A stretch of DNA of 64,000 bases, from contig JAZNZY010000003.1 of NCBI GenBank assembly GCA_045595165.1, positions 24,006 through 88,005 of the forward strand, given 5' to 3'. Below the pieces are notes generated by a model, which saw only the letters and a list, made by a program, of their open reading frames with translations, had not been told where the DNA came from and did not search any database. The stretch comes from SFLA01 sp045595165 (lineage in GTDB: Bacteria > Bacillota > Clostridia > Oscillospirales > CAG-382). Shown one piece after another: positions 45,461 through 53,325 of this stretch. Both the position numbers and the translations under genes were made by a program. Each line of letters opens with the position of its first letter. Within the stretch, counting starts at the first letter, position 1.

Positions 45461-45489
45461 ATTTTACAACATTATCGCCAAAAATTCAA
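45461..45489 (-). promoter_or_regulatory. Sigma-A promoter of the PucR-like regulator and ftsEX run
   Basis: On the minus strand: TTGAAT, 17-base spacer, TAAAAT. Its -35 box overlaps the base of the rsmE terminator stem. Confidence 0.72.
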
Positions 45490-45524
45490 GTGCTTTTTCT
45501 ACATTTTAACTAAAAAAGCACTTG
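45487..45524 (-). terminator. Terminator after rsmE
   Basis: Stem CAAGTGCTTTTT / AAAAAGCACTTG with a 14-base loop, followed on the minus strand by AATTTTTGG. Confidence 0.7.
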
Positions 45525-45545
45525 GATTTGTTAAATTTAATTAAA

Positions 45546-46292
45546 CTATTCCTCTTCTGCCAGTACAGACAGGGCAGACAGGGCAAACAAGGGTGCGGTT
45601 TCGGTTCGGAGTATCCGTTTTCCCAATCCCGCAAGGGGTATTTCCCGTTCTTTCGCCAAGGCGATCTCACCGGAGGAGATGCCTCCCTCGGGGCCTATAT
45701 AGAAGGAAACGCTCCCAAATTTACCTGCGTCATGTATAAGTTCCCGCAGAGGAACGACTTCATCGCCTTCGTAGCATATAAAGGCAAGGTCGGCGTTGCA
45801 AAGCTCATCTGTCATTTGCTTGTAGGATACGGCGGGCATCACTTGGGGAACAATGCCTCTTCCGCATTGCTTTGCCGCCTCTGCGGCTATGCGGTTAAGA
45901 CGGGTGATCTTTTTGTCCATACTCTTTTCGTCGGGACGGGATACGGCGCGCTCGCACATTACGGGGACTACCCTCGTAACGCCCAGCTCCACCGCCTTTT
46001 GCACGATAAAATCCAATTTATCGCCCTTGGGCATACCTTGGTAAAGTGTTATTTCGTAAGGAGGCTCGGCAGGGGATGGACGGCAGTTTAAAAGAACCGC
46101 CTCGGCGCAGTCGGAGGATACGAAGGTGAGCACACCGTCGTACACGTTTTTCTGCATATCGCATACGGTTATCTTATCACCCTCCCGCAGACGAAGCACG
46201 CGGTATATGTGGTTTGCATCCGTTCCCGTAATGGTTACTTTATCTCCCCGGAATTCGCTTTTTGATATAAAAAATCTGGGTGTAGAAGACAT
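45546..46292 (-). CDS. rsmE: 16S rRNA (uracil-1498-N3)-methyltransferase RsmE
   Basis: 248 residues, SPOUT fold. N-terminal PUA-like domain with NHIYRVLRLREGDKI, then the C-terminal knot with FYIGPEGGISSGEIALA and LGKRILRTETAPLFALS. Also VQKAVELGVTRVVPVMCERA. Start chosen at 46292 because AGGAAGGA lies 11 bases before that ATG; an in-frame start at 46334 has no such site. Confidence 0.95.
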   Translation of the reverse strand: MSSTPRFFISKSEFRGDKVTITGTDANHIYRVLRLREGDKITVCDMQKNVYDGVLTFVSSDCAEAVLLNCRPSPAEPPYEITLYQGMPKGDKLDFIVQKAVELGVTRVVPVMCERAVSRPDEKSMDKKITRLNRIAAEAAKQCGRGIVPQVMPAVSYKQMTDELCNADLAFICYEGDEVVPLRELIHDAGKFGSVSFYIGPEGGISSGEIALAKEREIPLAGLGKRILRTETAPLFALSALSVLAEEE

Positions 46293-46383
46293 AATAATAT
46301 ATTCCTTCCTTAAAGGATGATATAATTTTAACAAACGGGGCGGTAAATGTCAATAACGGCAGACAGGTTAAATAAGGTATATA

Positions 46384-46417
46384 TTGACATTCCCGTATTT
46401 TTGTTGTAAAATACGGG
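46384..46417 (+). promoter_or_regulatory. Sigma-A promoter with overlapping palindrome (DUF1292/6S)
   Basis: TTGACA (46384-46389), 17-base spacer, TAAAAT (46407-46412). A perfect inverted repeat CCCGTATTTT / AAAATACGGG (46392-46401 and 46408-46417) spans the spacer and the -10 box, as expected for a repressor operator. Confidence 0.85.
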
Positions 46418-46441
46418 TAGATTAATACGGAGGTAATTACA

Positions 46442-46729
46442 ATGGATTACAATGAATATAACACCGTTACTCTTATAGACGAGGACGGAGTGGAAACCGA
46501 ATTTGAAGTTCTCGGCACTCTGGAGGATGAGGGAAATACTTACGTTGCTCTCGCCCCCTGCGACAGCCAGGAGAATGAATTTGTAGTGCTTAAGATCGTT
46601 GTCGGCGAAGACGGCGAGGAAAACCTTATCACTATAGATGATGACGATGAGTTCGATAAAGTGTCCCAGATGTTTGAGGATTGCTTTATGGACGAATGCG
46701 ATCTGGACGAAATTCCCGAAGAGGAATAA
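46442..46729 (+). CDS. DUF1292 protein (YrzB-like)
   Basis: 95 residues, highly acidic. TVTLIDEDGVETEFEVLGTL, YVALAPCDSQENEFVVLKIV and the Asp/Glu-rich tail match DUF1292, a small conserved Firmicute protein of unknown function usually found near yrzL/yrrK-type genes. GGAGG precedes the ATG. The 6S RNA follows 15 bases after the stop, so the two may share a transcript. Confidence 0.9.
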   Translation: MDYNEYNTVTLIDEDGVETEFEVLGTLEDEGNTYVALAPCDSQENEFVVLKIVVGEDGEENLITIDDDDEFDKVSQMFEDCFMDECDLDEIPEEE

Positions 46730-46743
46730 GCTTTTTTAAAACC

Positions 46744-46970
46744 TTTCCTGCGGTGTTCGTGTAAGCGCATTTGCGTCTACCCGTGTAAAAACCCACATCT
46801 ACGAAAGGGAGTCCGAAGAATCTTTGCCCGTGGTGAAGCAGGCCTCCCGCAGTTCGGCTGTCTTTGTACCCCGAAGCCTGCGGACGTTGGAAGCACTAAA
46901 GCGTGCAATAGGACACCCACCTGCTTACAGCAGGGTTTCGTTCACGGGACACGGCACCCGCGGGGGCTTT
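46744..46970 (+). ncRNA. ssrS: 6S RNA
   Basis: About 225 nt. The 5' end CCTGCGGTGTTCGTG pairs with the 3' end CACGGCACCCGCGGGG to form the closing stem that is typical of 6S RNA (GUUCGUG near the 5' end, CGGCACC near the 3' end). Inside are hairpins GCGCA/TGCGT, CCGCAGTTCGG/CCGAAGCCTGCGG and CCTGCT/AGCAGG around a large open region. 6S RNA mimics an open promoter and binds sigma-A RNA polymerase. A terminator follows. No convincing separate promoter is seen, so it may be processed from the DUF1292 transcript. Call is from primary pattern and hand folding. Confidence 0.8.
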
Positions 46971-46979
46971 ATCAAAAAG

Positions 46980-47006
46980 AAAAACCGCCTTTGGGCGGTT
47001 TTTTTA
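46980..47006 (+). terminator. Rho-independent terminator after 6S RNA
   Basis: AAAACCGCC - TTTG - GGCGGTTTTTTT, a strong stem with a T run. Confidence 0.92.
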
Positions 47007-47039
47007 ACGATGAACGAGAAACGATGAACGAGAAATGAA
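47005..47039. repeat. Short tandem repeat AACGATGAACGAGAA
   Basis: Two tandem copies of ACGATGAACGAGAA between two terminators. The same words, inverted and diverged (AACGAGAAACTATGAACGATAAT on the minus strand), occur at 59522-59546. Confidence 0.6.
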
Positions 47040-47042
47040 GGT

Positions 47043-47073
47043 AGAAATCCGCTTTTTTGCGGATTTCTTTTTA
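47043..47073. terminator. Second terminator
   Basis: AGAAATCCGC - TTTTTT - GCGGATTTCTTTTT. A backup stop for the 6S transcript, and possibly active for the deaminase gene on the other strand. Confidence 0.8.
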
Positions 47074-47123
47074 TTTGTTTGATGCCTTTTGCATCCAATA
47101 GAGCCGTTCTTTTTGTTTTGCTT

Positions 47124-47537
47124 TTATTCGCAGACGACCGGTTCCCAGGCGAAGGGGAGCAGGTCGCGGGCGGTTACTTTAATAAGCTTTCCGTTTTCGT
47201 CGTTCACGATCACCTTTATATCGGGGCAGTATTCAAACATCATCTGTCTGCAGTTTCCGCAAGGGGGAATAACGAAATTAAGGTGCTTATCGTGGACTGC
47301 CACAATGGTATCGAACTCTCTTTCACCTGCGGAAATTGCAATTCCCATAGTTATATATTCCGCGCAGGAGCCGTGGATCCCATCGCAGTTTACACCCTTA
47401 TAAATATTTCCGTTTTTGCACAGCAAAGCACACCCCACCGTGTGGTTGTATATCCCGTCATCAAAGTTTTGCTTTAATACCTCCAAGCCTATCTCAATAA
47501 GCTTTTTGTCGGTTTCGGTAATTTCATATCGTGTCAT
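47124..47537 (-). CDS. Cytidine/blasticidin deaminase-like protein
   Basis: 137 residues. Zinc-dependent CDA fold: HGSCAEYITMGIAIS gives the C-A-E motif with the proton-shuttle Glu, and IPPCGNCRQMMFEY gives PCxxC. DSxxN-type ends are missing and the C-terminus (LLPFAWEPVV) resembles blasticidin-S-deaminase-like members as well as Cdd, so the substrate is open. The ATG overlaps the upstream gene's stop (ATGA). Last gene of a three-gene cassette. Confidence 0.85.
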   Translation of the reverse strand: MTRYEITETDKKLIEIGLEVLKQNFDDGIYNHTVGCALLCKNGNIYKGVNCDGIHGSCAEYITMGIAISAGEREFDTIVAVHDKHLNFVIPPCGNCRQMMFEYCPDIKVIVNDENGKLIKVTARDLLPFAWEPVVCE

Positions 47538-48253
47538 ATAAACCTCTCGTTCAATATTTTATCCAGGCACGCGGGTAAATGCATCATATGATGCGAAGTC
47601 AAAGGGGTTAATATCATTCCGCCGCGTGTTAATCTTCCCCAGAAAACCAATAACCAAACAGAACAAAAATCGGTGGTAACGCCGCCTTCTTCCAATATTT
47701 GCATTACCCATTCCTCGGGCACCATGGATTTGATTTGGTCGAGCGATAGATTTTCGATAATTCTGCGTGTGTTTTTACCGACTTTAATCATATATTCGTA
47801 AAGCGCTTCTATGTTCAAAACTTTGCCGAATTCAATCGCTTCTTCCGGTTCTAACGCATTTCCCGTGTCTGTTATGGGAGTATTGATTTTTTGTTGCCAC
47901 TCTGCATTAAAAATCTGTTTTTGATTTGCCATCAAAATATTACTTACTATATCTTCAATTCGGTATGTATGCCAAAAATACCAGCACAGAGGAACCGTTT
48001 TTGTTCCTGCGTAATGAAGATCGGTTTCGTAATCCTCTCTCGGCACGATGAGATTTTGATTTCCTGCACGCATATATCCGAAAACAACATCTGCTATCGT
48101 TTGTGTATCCGATCCCGAAACTTCCGCAGGGTGAACCAAGGCGTGAAGTTCCAGGGCGAGTTTTTTGATCAGTGCCAAATCGTCGCCCTGAATTGCGTGT
48201 GACAATTCGATGTGCTTGTCATAAATCGGCTGGCAGATTTCATATTTTGTCAT
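47534..48253 (-). CDS. DinB-like four-helix protein
   Basis: 239 residues, largely helical. PLCWYFWHTYRIEDIVSNIL and the C-terminal SHHMMHLPACLDKIL provide spaced histidines like the metal-binding positions of DinB/YfiT-type proteins, whose members include thiol S-transferases. The resemblance is by pattern only. Overlapped by four bases at both ends with a NUDIX gene and a deaminase gene, so the three products are made together. Confidence 0.55.
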   Translation of the reverse strand: MTKYEICQPIYDKHIELSHAIQGDDLALIKKLALELHALVHPAEVSGSDTQTIADVVFGYMRAGNQNLIVPREDYETDLHYAGTKTVPLCWYFWHTYRIEDIVSNILMANQKQIFNAEWQQKINTPITDTGNALEPEEAIEFGKVLNIEALYEYMIKVGKNTRRIIENLSLDQIKSMVPEEWVMQILEEGGVTTDFCSVWLLVFWGRLTRGGMILTPLTSHHMMHLPACLDKILNERFI

Positions 48254-49032
48254 TTTTTACCTCCCAGCTTCTCTTTATAAAACCAATTTTCCAAAAGCAT
48301 TTTCTTTATGGATTCAAATTTACATCCGCACATTTTTTCGCAAAGCTTCAACACTTGGTCGTTCTCGTAATTTTCAACCTCGAATCTTTTAACACCGTCT
48401 TGTAATTGAAACAAAAACACAACTTTATTTCCGATAAAATATTCGTTCCAATATTCAAGCTTCAAATGCGAGGAAACAAAATTTTCCCATTCTGCAGAAA
48501 GCTTTTCGGGAAATATTACGGTGTAGTTTTCTCCGTCGGGCTTTACATCAAAACCGCGGTCTTTTAACGACAACACAGAATCATCCATTCCCATTATATA
48601 GGAATAGCAGTAATTTATATTTTCGGTTGCATATTCGTACAAATGGGGCTGTATTTCGGGGTAGGTGAGGGTTTCGGGAAGGGAATCAAAAAGCGAAATT
48701 TCCTTTATCTCGCTGTCTTCGGGAATGCTTTCAATAGCGGTTACGTTTGCGAAAAACAGCTCTCCGTAAGACTTTTCTCCGTCTATCTCCACGCAGTACG
48801 GGGTAAGAAGGCGAATATCGAAATTCTTTGCGCCCGTCTCCTCAAAAAGCTCTCTTTTTGCGGCTTCCAAGGGCGTTTCGCCTTCCTCTATGTGCCCGCC
48901 GGGGATCTCCCAAGTGGTTCTCTGCTTGTGCCTGCAAAGTATCCACTTGCCCCCGTATTTTGCACAGATAACCGCGAATTTGAACTTTTCATCGGAAACC
49001 TCGCCCGCTTTAATAAAAGTTACTTTTACCAC
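48250..49032 (-). CDS. NUDIX hydrolase with unknown C-terminal domain
   Basis: 260 residues. Nudix box GGHIEEGETPLEAAKRELFE then ETGA at about residues 44-67. The sequence before it (FAVICAKYGGKWILCRHKQR) is typical. About 110 residues after the NUDIX domain (from about 145) form an unrecognised alpha/beta domain with a cysteine cluster (CEKMCGCKF). The start is GTG at 49032: GAGGG lies five bases upstream and the promoter's expected RNA start is about 49056, which rules out starts further upstream. Confidence 0.87.
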   Translation of the reverse strand: MVKVTFIKAGEVSDEKFKFAVICAKYGGKWILCRHKQRTTWEIPGGHIEEGETPLEAAKRELFEETGAKNFDIRLLTPYCVEIDGEKSYGELFFANVTAIESIPEDSEIKEISLFDSLPETLTYPEIQPHLYEYATENINYCYSYIMGMDDSVLSLKDRGFDVKPDGENYTVIFPEKLSAEWENFVSSHLKLEYWNEYFIGNKVVFLFQLQDGVKRFEVENYENDQVLKLCEKMCGCKFESIKKMLLENWFYKEKLGGKK

Positions 49033-49062
49033 GTTATCCCTCGAATTCTTTTTGATATCTAC

Positions 49063-49091
49063 ATTATACCACACCGATTTTGATAATGCAA
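49063..49091 (-). promoter_or_regulatory. Sigma-A promoter of the NUDIX/DinB-like/deaminase cassette
   Basis: On the minus strand: TTGCAT, 17-base spacer, TATAAT, about 30 bases before the GTG start. Confidence 0.8.
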
Positions 49092-49123
49092 TAAGAAAAC
49101 AAACATTTGTTCTGCTTGCGGAC

Positions 49124-49155
49124 AAAAAACGTGATGCCCGTAAAAGAGCATCACG
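49124..49155 (-). terminator. Terminator of plsC-ispH
   Basis: Stem CGTGATGCTC / GGGCATCACG followed by TTTTTT on the minus strand. Confidence 0.88.
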
Positions 49156-49173
49156 CTAAAAAACATTTTTTAA

Positions 49174-51165
49174 TTATTCAGCGGTTTCTTCGGTTGCTTC
49201 TGCTACTGCTTCAACAACTTCTTCTGCAACCTCTTCAACTGCGGGTTCTTCTTCTGCGAGAAGAGCGCGGATAGAAAGGCTTACGCGGGTTCTTTCGGGC
49301 TCGATAGCGGTAATCTTTGCGGTAACGGTATCGCCAACCTTAAGAACGGAAGCGGGGTTGGAAACGGGCTTTGCTGCGATCTGGCTGATGTGGATAAGAC
49401 CGTCTACACCGGGGATGATCTCTGCGAATGCGCCGAAATCAAGAACGGAAACGACCTTTGCGTCAACAACGTCGCCTACGTTATACTGTTCGGGGAAGAT
49501 CTTCCAGGGATTGTTATCCTCTGTCTTGTAGCCGAGAGAGATACGCTTTTTCTCGGGGTTAACGGACTTGATGTAGACTTCGATAGGATCGCCCACCTTA
49601 AGAAGTTCGGAGGGAGCCTTGAGTCTGCCCCAGGACAGCTCGGTGATGTGTACCAGACCGTCTACGGGACCGATGTTTACGAATGCGCCGAAATCTGCGA
49701 GAGAACGAACGGTGCCGGTGAACTTCTGACCTGCTTCGAGAGAAGCATAGAATTCTTCAACAGCCTTTTTGCGCTCTGCTCTTGCAACCAGTTTGATAGA
49801 GCCTACTGCTCTCTTGCGACCCTTCTGGTCATCAGCTTCGATAACTCTGTAGCTTACGGTCTGACCCTTAAGCTCGTCAAGAGGATTATCCTTTGCGATA
49901 CCGGTCTGGGAAGCGGGGACGAATACTCTTACATTCTTGTACATTATGATACAGCCGCCGCGAACGATTTCCTTAACGGTGCCGGTAAGGGTTTCGCCGT
50001 TTTCGCAAGCTGCAACTACTTCTGCCCACTGCTTGTCAGCATCAATGGATTTCTTGGAAAGAATTACTGTGCCTTCAACGTCCGAGAACTTTGTGCATAC
50101 CACCTCAACGCTGTCGCCTACGTGGAATTCTTTTGTAAGATCCACGCCGCTTTCGGAGGTAATCTCGTCATACGGAAGTATACCCGTGTGCTTTGTGCCG
50201 AGGTCGATCTTAACCTCTGCCGGGCTTACCGCAAGAACGGTACCTGTTACCCTTTCCCCTGTAGTTAATGTTCTGAAGGACTGCTCGAGCATCTCCTCGA
50301 AGGAAAGATTCTCGTTGATGGTGTCTGTCATTTGTTTAATAACCTCCTGTAATATATCACCGGGAGTCGAAGCTCCTGCGGTAATGGCAATTTTATTTCG
50401 GGAAGTGAAAAAATTCTTCCCATATACATCAAGCTCTTTGGCGTTGCGGATAAACACCGCTTCGCCGAAAAGGCGTGCTGTCTCAAATAATTTACGGGAA
50501 TTCGAGCTGTTTGTATCTCCCACGACTATCGTTAAGTCGCTTTGCGAGGCAAGCTCCTTTAATTCCCTTTGACGCTGTGATGTTACCGTACACACCGTGT
50601 CGAAAACAAGTGCATCGGGGCGGATGCGTTTAATTACTTCTTTGCATCTCTCCCATTCGGCAACGCTGTGTGTGGTCTGTACCACCGCCAGAGTGCCCGA
50701 CGGGATTTCGCCGATCTCCTCTGCCGAAGAAGCAACGGTATATCCGCTTTCCGCATAGGAGCAGATTCCCTCCACCTCGGGATGTGTGGCACTGCCGATA
50801 ACCAGCGTAAAACGGTCTTTGCTGTTTTCGCTTACAATGCCGTGTATCTTTTTAACGAAGGGGCAGGTCGCGTCGATCACCCTGCGTCCGCTTTCTTCAA
50901 GCTGTTTTTGTATCTCACGGGGAATTCCGTGGGATCTTATAAGCACCGCCGTGTCCGGCGGAAGGGACGGTATGTCCTTGGACTCTATGGCGTATACGCC
51001 CTTTTCCTCCAGCCGCTCGGTAAAGATGCGGTTGTGAATTATCTCGCCAAGGGTGCATATCTTAAATCCCTTTTCAAGGTTTTCCTCCAGCAGAGAAACC
51101 GCCCGCTTCACTCCGAAGCAAAAGCCTGCGGAGGATGCTACTTTTATCTCACTCAAACTGCTCAC
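49174..51165 (-). CDS. ispH: IspH - ribosomal protein S1 fusion
   Basis: 663 residues. Residues 1-285 are 4-hydroxy-3-methylbut-2-enyl diphosphate reductase, the last MEP-pathway step: cluster cysteines in SAGFCFGVKRAV, DATCPFVKK and TAGASTPGDI region, with Cys also in FDTVCTVTSQRQ. Four S1 RNA-binding domains follow (starting near GERVTGTVLA, GETLTGTVKE, GQKFTGTVRS and VGDVVDAKVV). This fusion is known in Clostridia. The start is uncertain between GTG at 51165 and TTG at 51156; both overlap the plsC end. Confidence 0.96.
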   Translation of the reverse strand: MSSLSEIKVASSAGFCFGVKRAVSLLEENLEKGFKICTLGEIIHNRIFTERLEEKGVYAIESKDIPSLPPDTAVLIRSHGIPREIQKQLEESGRRVIDATCPFVKKIHGIVSENSKDRFTLVIGSATHPEVEGICSYAESGYTVASSAEEIGEIPSGTLAVVQTTHSVAEWERCKEVIKRIRPDALVFDTVCTVTSQRQRELKELASQSDLTIVVGDTNSSNSRKLFETARLFGEAVFIRNAKELDVYGKNFFTSRNKIAITAGASTPGDILQEVIKQMTDTINENLSFEEMLEQSFRTLTTGERVTGTVLAVSPAEVKIDLGTKHTGILPYDEITSESGVDLTKEFHVGDSVEVVCTKFSDVEGTVILSKKSIDADKQWAEVVAACENGETLTGTVKEIVRGGCIIMYKNVRVFVPASQTGIAKDNPLDELKGQTVSYRVIEADDQKGRKRAVGSIKLVARAERKKAVEEFYASLEAGQKFTGTVRSLADFGAFVNIGPVDGLVHITELSWGRLKAPSELLKVGDPIEVYIKSVNPEKKRISLGYKTEDNNPWKIFPEQYNVGDVVDAKVVSVLDFGAFAEIIPGVDGLIHISQIAAKPVSNPASVLKVGDTVTAKITAIEPERTRVSLSIRALLAEEEPAVEEVAEEVVEAVAEATEETAE

Positions 51166-51727
51166 ACACCTTTTTGAAGCAGTATTTAGCCGCTTCGCTG
51201 CTGTTGCCCGCCTTGGAATACTCTTCGTAAAGTATGGGCTCGCCGATAAGGATGGTGCATTTTCTGAATATGCGTACCTTGTGATCTTTGGTTATAATAG
51301 AAACGGGAAGCACGGGTGCTTTAGTGTGAAGCACTATAAGACCTGTTCCGGGCAAAGCGCTTTCTGCCTTGGGCTTCTCGGGCGTGCGGGTTCCCTGGGG
51401 GAAAATACCTACGTTGCCGCCATCTTTTATAACACCCATACAAGCGCGCATCGCCTTAAGGTCGGCTGTTCCTCTTGCTACGGGGATTATCTGCGCAATC
51501 TTTGCAATAAGCCGTAAAAATCCGTTTTTAAGTATCTCTTCCTTACCCACGAAATGTATCGGAGTAGGGAATGCGATCGCCAGCAAGAGAGGGTCTACTG
51601 CGGATATGTGGTTGGAGCAAAGCACGAATGCCTGCTTGGGTATGTTTTTCAAACCTTTTACTCGCAGGTTGAAAGAAAGCCTTACGGGTATCCAAACCAA
51701 CAAGCGTATAAATGAATAAAGTTTCAC
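51149..51727 (-). CDS. plsC: 1-acyl-sn-glycerol-3-phosphate acyltransferase
   Basis: 192 residues. Makes phosphatidic acid. HX4D motif in CSNHISAVDPLLLA (about residues 36-49) and the phosphate-binding FPQGTRTPEKPKAE (about 112-125). N-terminal membrane-associated segment. GTG start at 51727 with GGGAG six bases before. Ends inside the start of ispH. Confidence 0.92.
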   Translation of the reverse strand: MKLYSFIRLLVWIPVRLSFNLRVKGLKNIPKQAFVLCSNHISAVDPLLLAIAFPTPIHFVGKEEILKNGFLRLIAKIAQIIPVARGTADLKAMRACMGVIKDGGNVGIFPQGTRTPEKPKAESALPGTGLIVLHTKAPVLPVSIITKDHKVRIFRKCTILIGEPILYEEYSKAGNSSEAAKYCFKKVCEQFE

Positions 51728-51757
51728 GCATACTCCCTCATTCTAAAAACTGTACCC

Positions 51758-51786
51758 ATTATAGAATATTTTGAAACAAAATGCAA
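51758..51786 (-). promoter_or_regulatory. Sigma-A promoter of plsC-ispH
   Basis: On the minus strand: TTGCAT, 17-base spacer, TATAAT, about 30 bases upstream of plsC. Confidence 0.8.
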
Positions 51787-51830
51787 GGGCTTTATAAAAA
51801 TTTAACAATTAATCTTATATTATCCTTTTA

Positions 51831-51859
51831 TTGACTATATTTTCCCTTTGTGATATAAT
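51831..51859 (+). promoter_or_regulatory. Sigma-A promoter of the capA-like gene
   Basis: TTGACT, 17-base spacer, TATAAT. It is divergent from the plsC promoter. Confidence 0.85.
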
Positions 51860-51900
51860 AAAATATAAATATCAAGTCCCTCGGAAAGGACATTTTTACT

Positions 51901-53325
51901 ATGAAAAAGACGTGTATTTTGATTTTAATATTTATTCTTACCGCGGCGTTGTGCGTTTCTTGTCAAAACGTTCCCGGAAACGTTTCCTCGTCGGAGCAGG
52001 AAAGTACTTCCCAAGGAAACACATCGGAGGTTTCGGAGATTTCCGAGTACGTTGAACCCGAGCGCAATCTTCAGACCGTGGCTATTGCGTCCGTCGGCTC
52101 TTCGGGGGATATTCTGGTGCACAATGCGGTTCGTACCAGCGGATATAACGCAACCACCGGCACCTTTGATTTTTCCTATGCGTTTCAGTACCTTGCCCCC
52201 TACGTAAGCGATTTGGATTACGCTGTGGTAAACGCAGAGTTTTCCGTAAGCGCAAACGGCACCTATTCCTCCTTGCCCTTCCGTATTCCCTCCGAAATGG
52301 TAAAAGCTCTTGCGGATTGCGGTTATGATATGGGCACCACCGCCAACAACCATATTGCGGACGGCGGCACTGCAGGTATGCAAAAGACAATGAACACCCT
52401 TACCGAATACGGTATGGATTACACGGGCACGCGCCTTAACGCAGGCGACAGCCGCTATCTCATAAAGGATATAAACGGCATAAAAGTGGGATTTTTGAAT
52501 TATTCCTACGGCTCGTACTGGAACACCAACTGCTTTAACGAAAATAATCTTGATGCGTTCTATACCGAATCAAAAGGTCTTATAGACAGTATGCGTGAAG
52601 AGGGCGCGGAATTTATTTATCTGTATATCCATTGGGGACAGGAATATTCCCTTGCACCCAATAACACTCAAGAGGCTATTGCTCAGAAAATGTGCGATTA
52701 CGGTGTTGACGTTATTATCGGAGGACACCCTCACAAGATACAGCCCGTAGAGCTTATTCACAGCGATATAAGCGGTAAGAACACCATTTGTCTTTATTCC
52801 TGCGGAAACCTTTTGTCAGGTCAGCAAATAGAATGTATGGCAGGCGGTACTCAGGCGAACAGCCCCAGTTGCTTCCAGGATCCTTGGCATTTTGCGGGAT
52901 GCGATTATCCCGACGTGGCAGACCGTACTCAGGATACACACCGCCTCCAGCACGGAACCAACTGTAACGATAACGGCCATACCGAGGACGGCGTAGTGTT
53001 TATAACCAACCTTTGCAGATACGAGGACGGTACGGCGGCTATCTCCTCCGTCGAGGTGATCCCCGTATGGTGTATGGGCAGAGGATTTGTCCGCGCAGGT
53101 TATCCCACCAACAGCTACTTCCGCGAATATTACGCACTTCCTCTTGCAGATAATGCGGATTGGCAGGCGGAATTCGGACTTACCGATGCAGAATATACCG
53201 AAGCGATATATTCTCACAACCGCACAACTGCACTTCTTTCCGAAGGTATTGACGAGATAAACGCTTATCTCGAGGAACAATATAATAACCTTAATCAACA
53301 ATTCAAAGAGGGGTTGGAAAAATGA
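51901..53325 (+). CDS. CapA-family lipoprotein
   Basis: 474 residues. Lipobox CVSC (Cys21) and a Ser-rich linker precede a CapA/PGA-synthesis metallophosphatase-like domain (about 57-400). Family motifs: GSSGDILVHNAV, YAVVNAEFSVS, DMGTTANNHIADGG, and IIGGHPHKIQPVE. In Bacillus, CapA takes part in poly-gamma-glutamate export or attachment; no capB/capC is present here, so the role is open. The stop overlaps the next gene by four bases. Confidence 0.88.
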   Translation: MKKTCILILIFILTAALCVSCQNVPGNVSSSEQESTSQGNTSEVSEISEYVEPERNLQTVAIASVGSSGDILVHNAVRTSGYNATTGTFDFSYAFQYLAPYVSDLDYAVVNAEFSVSANGTYSSLPFRIPSEMVKALADCGYDMGTTANNHIADGGTAGMQKTMNTLTEYGMDYTGTRLNAGDSRYLIKDINGIKVGFLNYSYGSYWNTNCFNENNLDAFYTESKGLIDSMREEGAEFIYLYIHWGQEYSLAPNNTQEAIAQKMCDYGVDVIIGGHPHKIQPVELIHSDISGKNTICLYSCGNLLSGQQIECMAGGTQANSPSCFQDPWHFAGCDYPDVADRTQDTHRLQHGTNCNDNGHTEDGVVFITNLCRYEDGTAAISSVEVIPVWCMGRGFVRAGYPTNSYFREYYALPLADNADWQAEFGLTDAEYTEAIYSHNRTTALLSEGIDEINAYLEEQYNNLNQQFKEGLEK

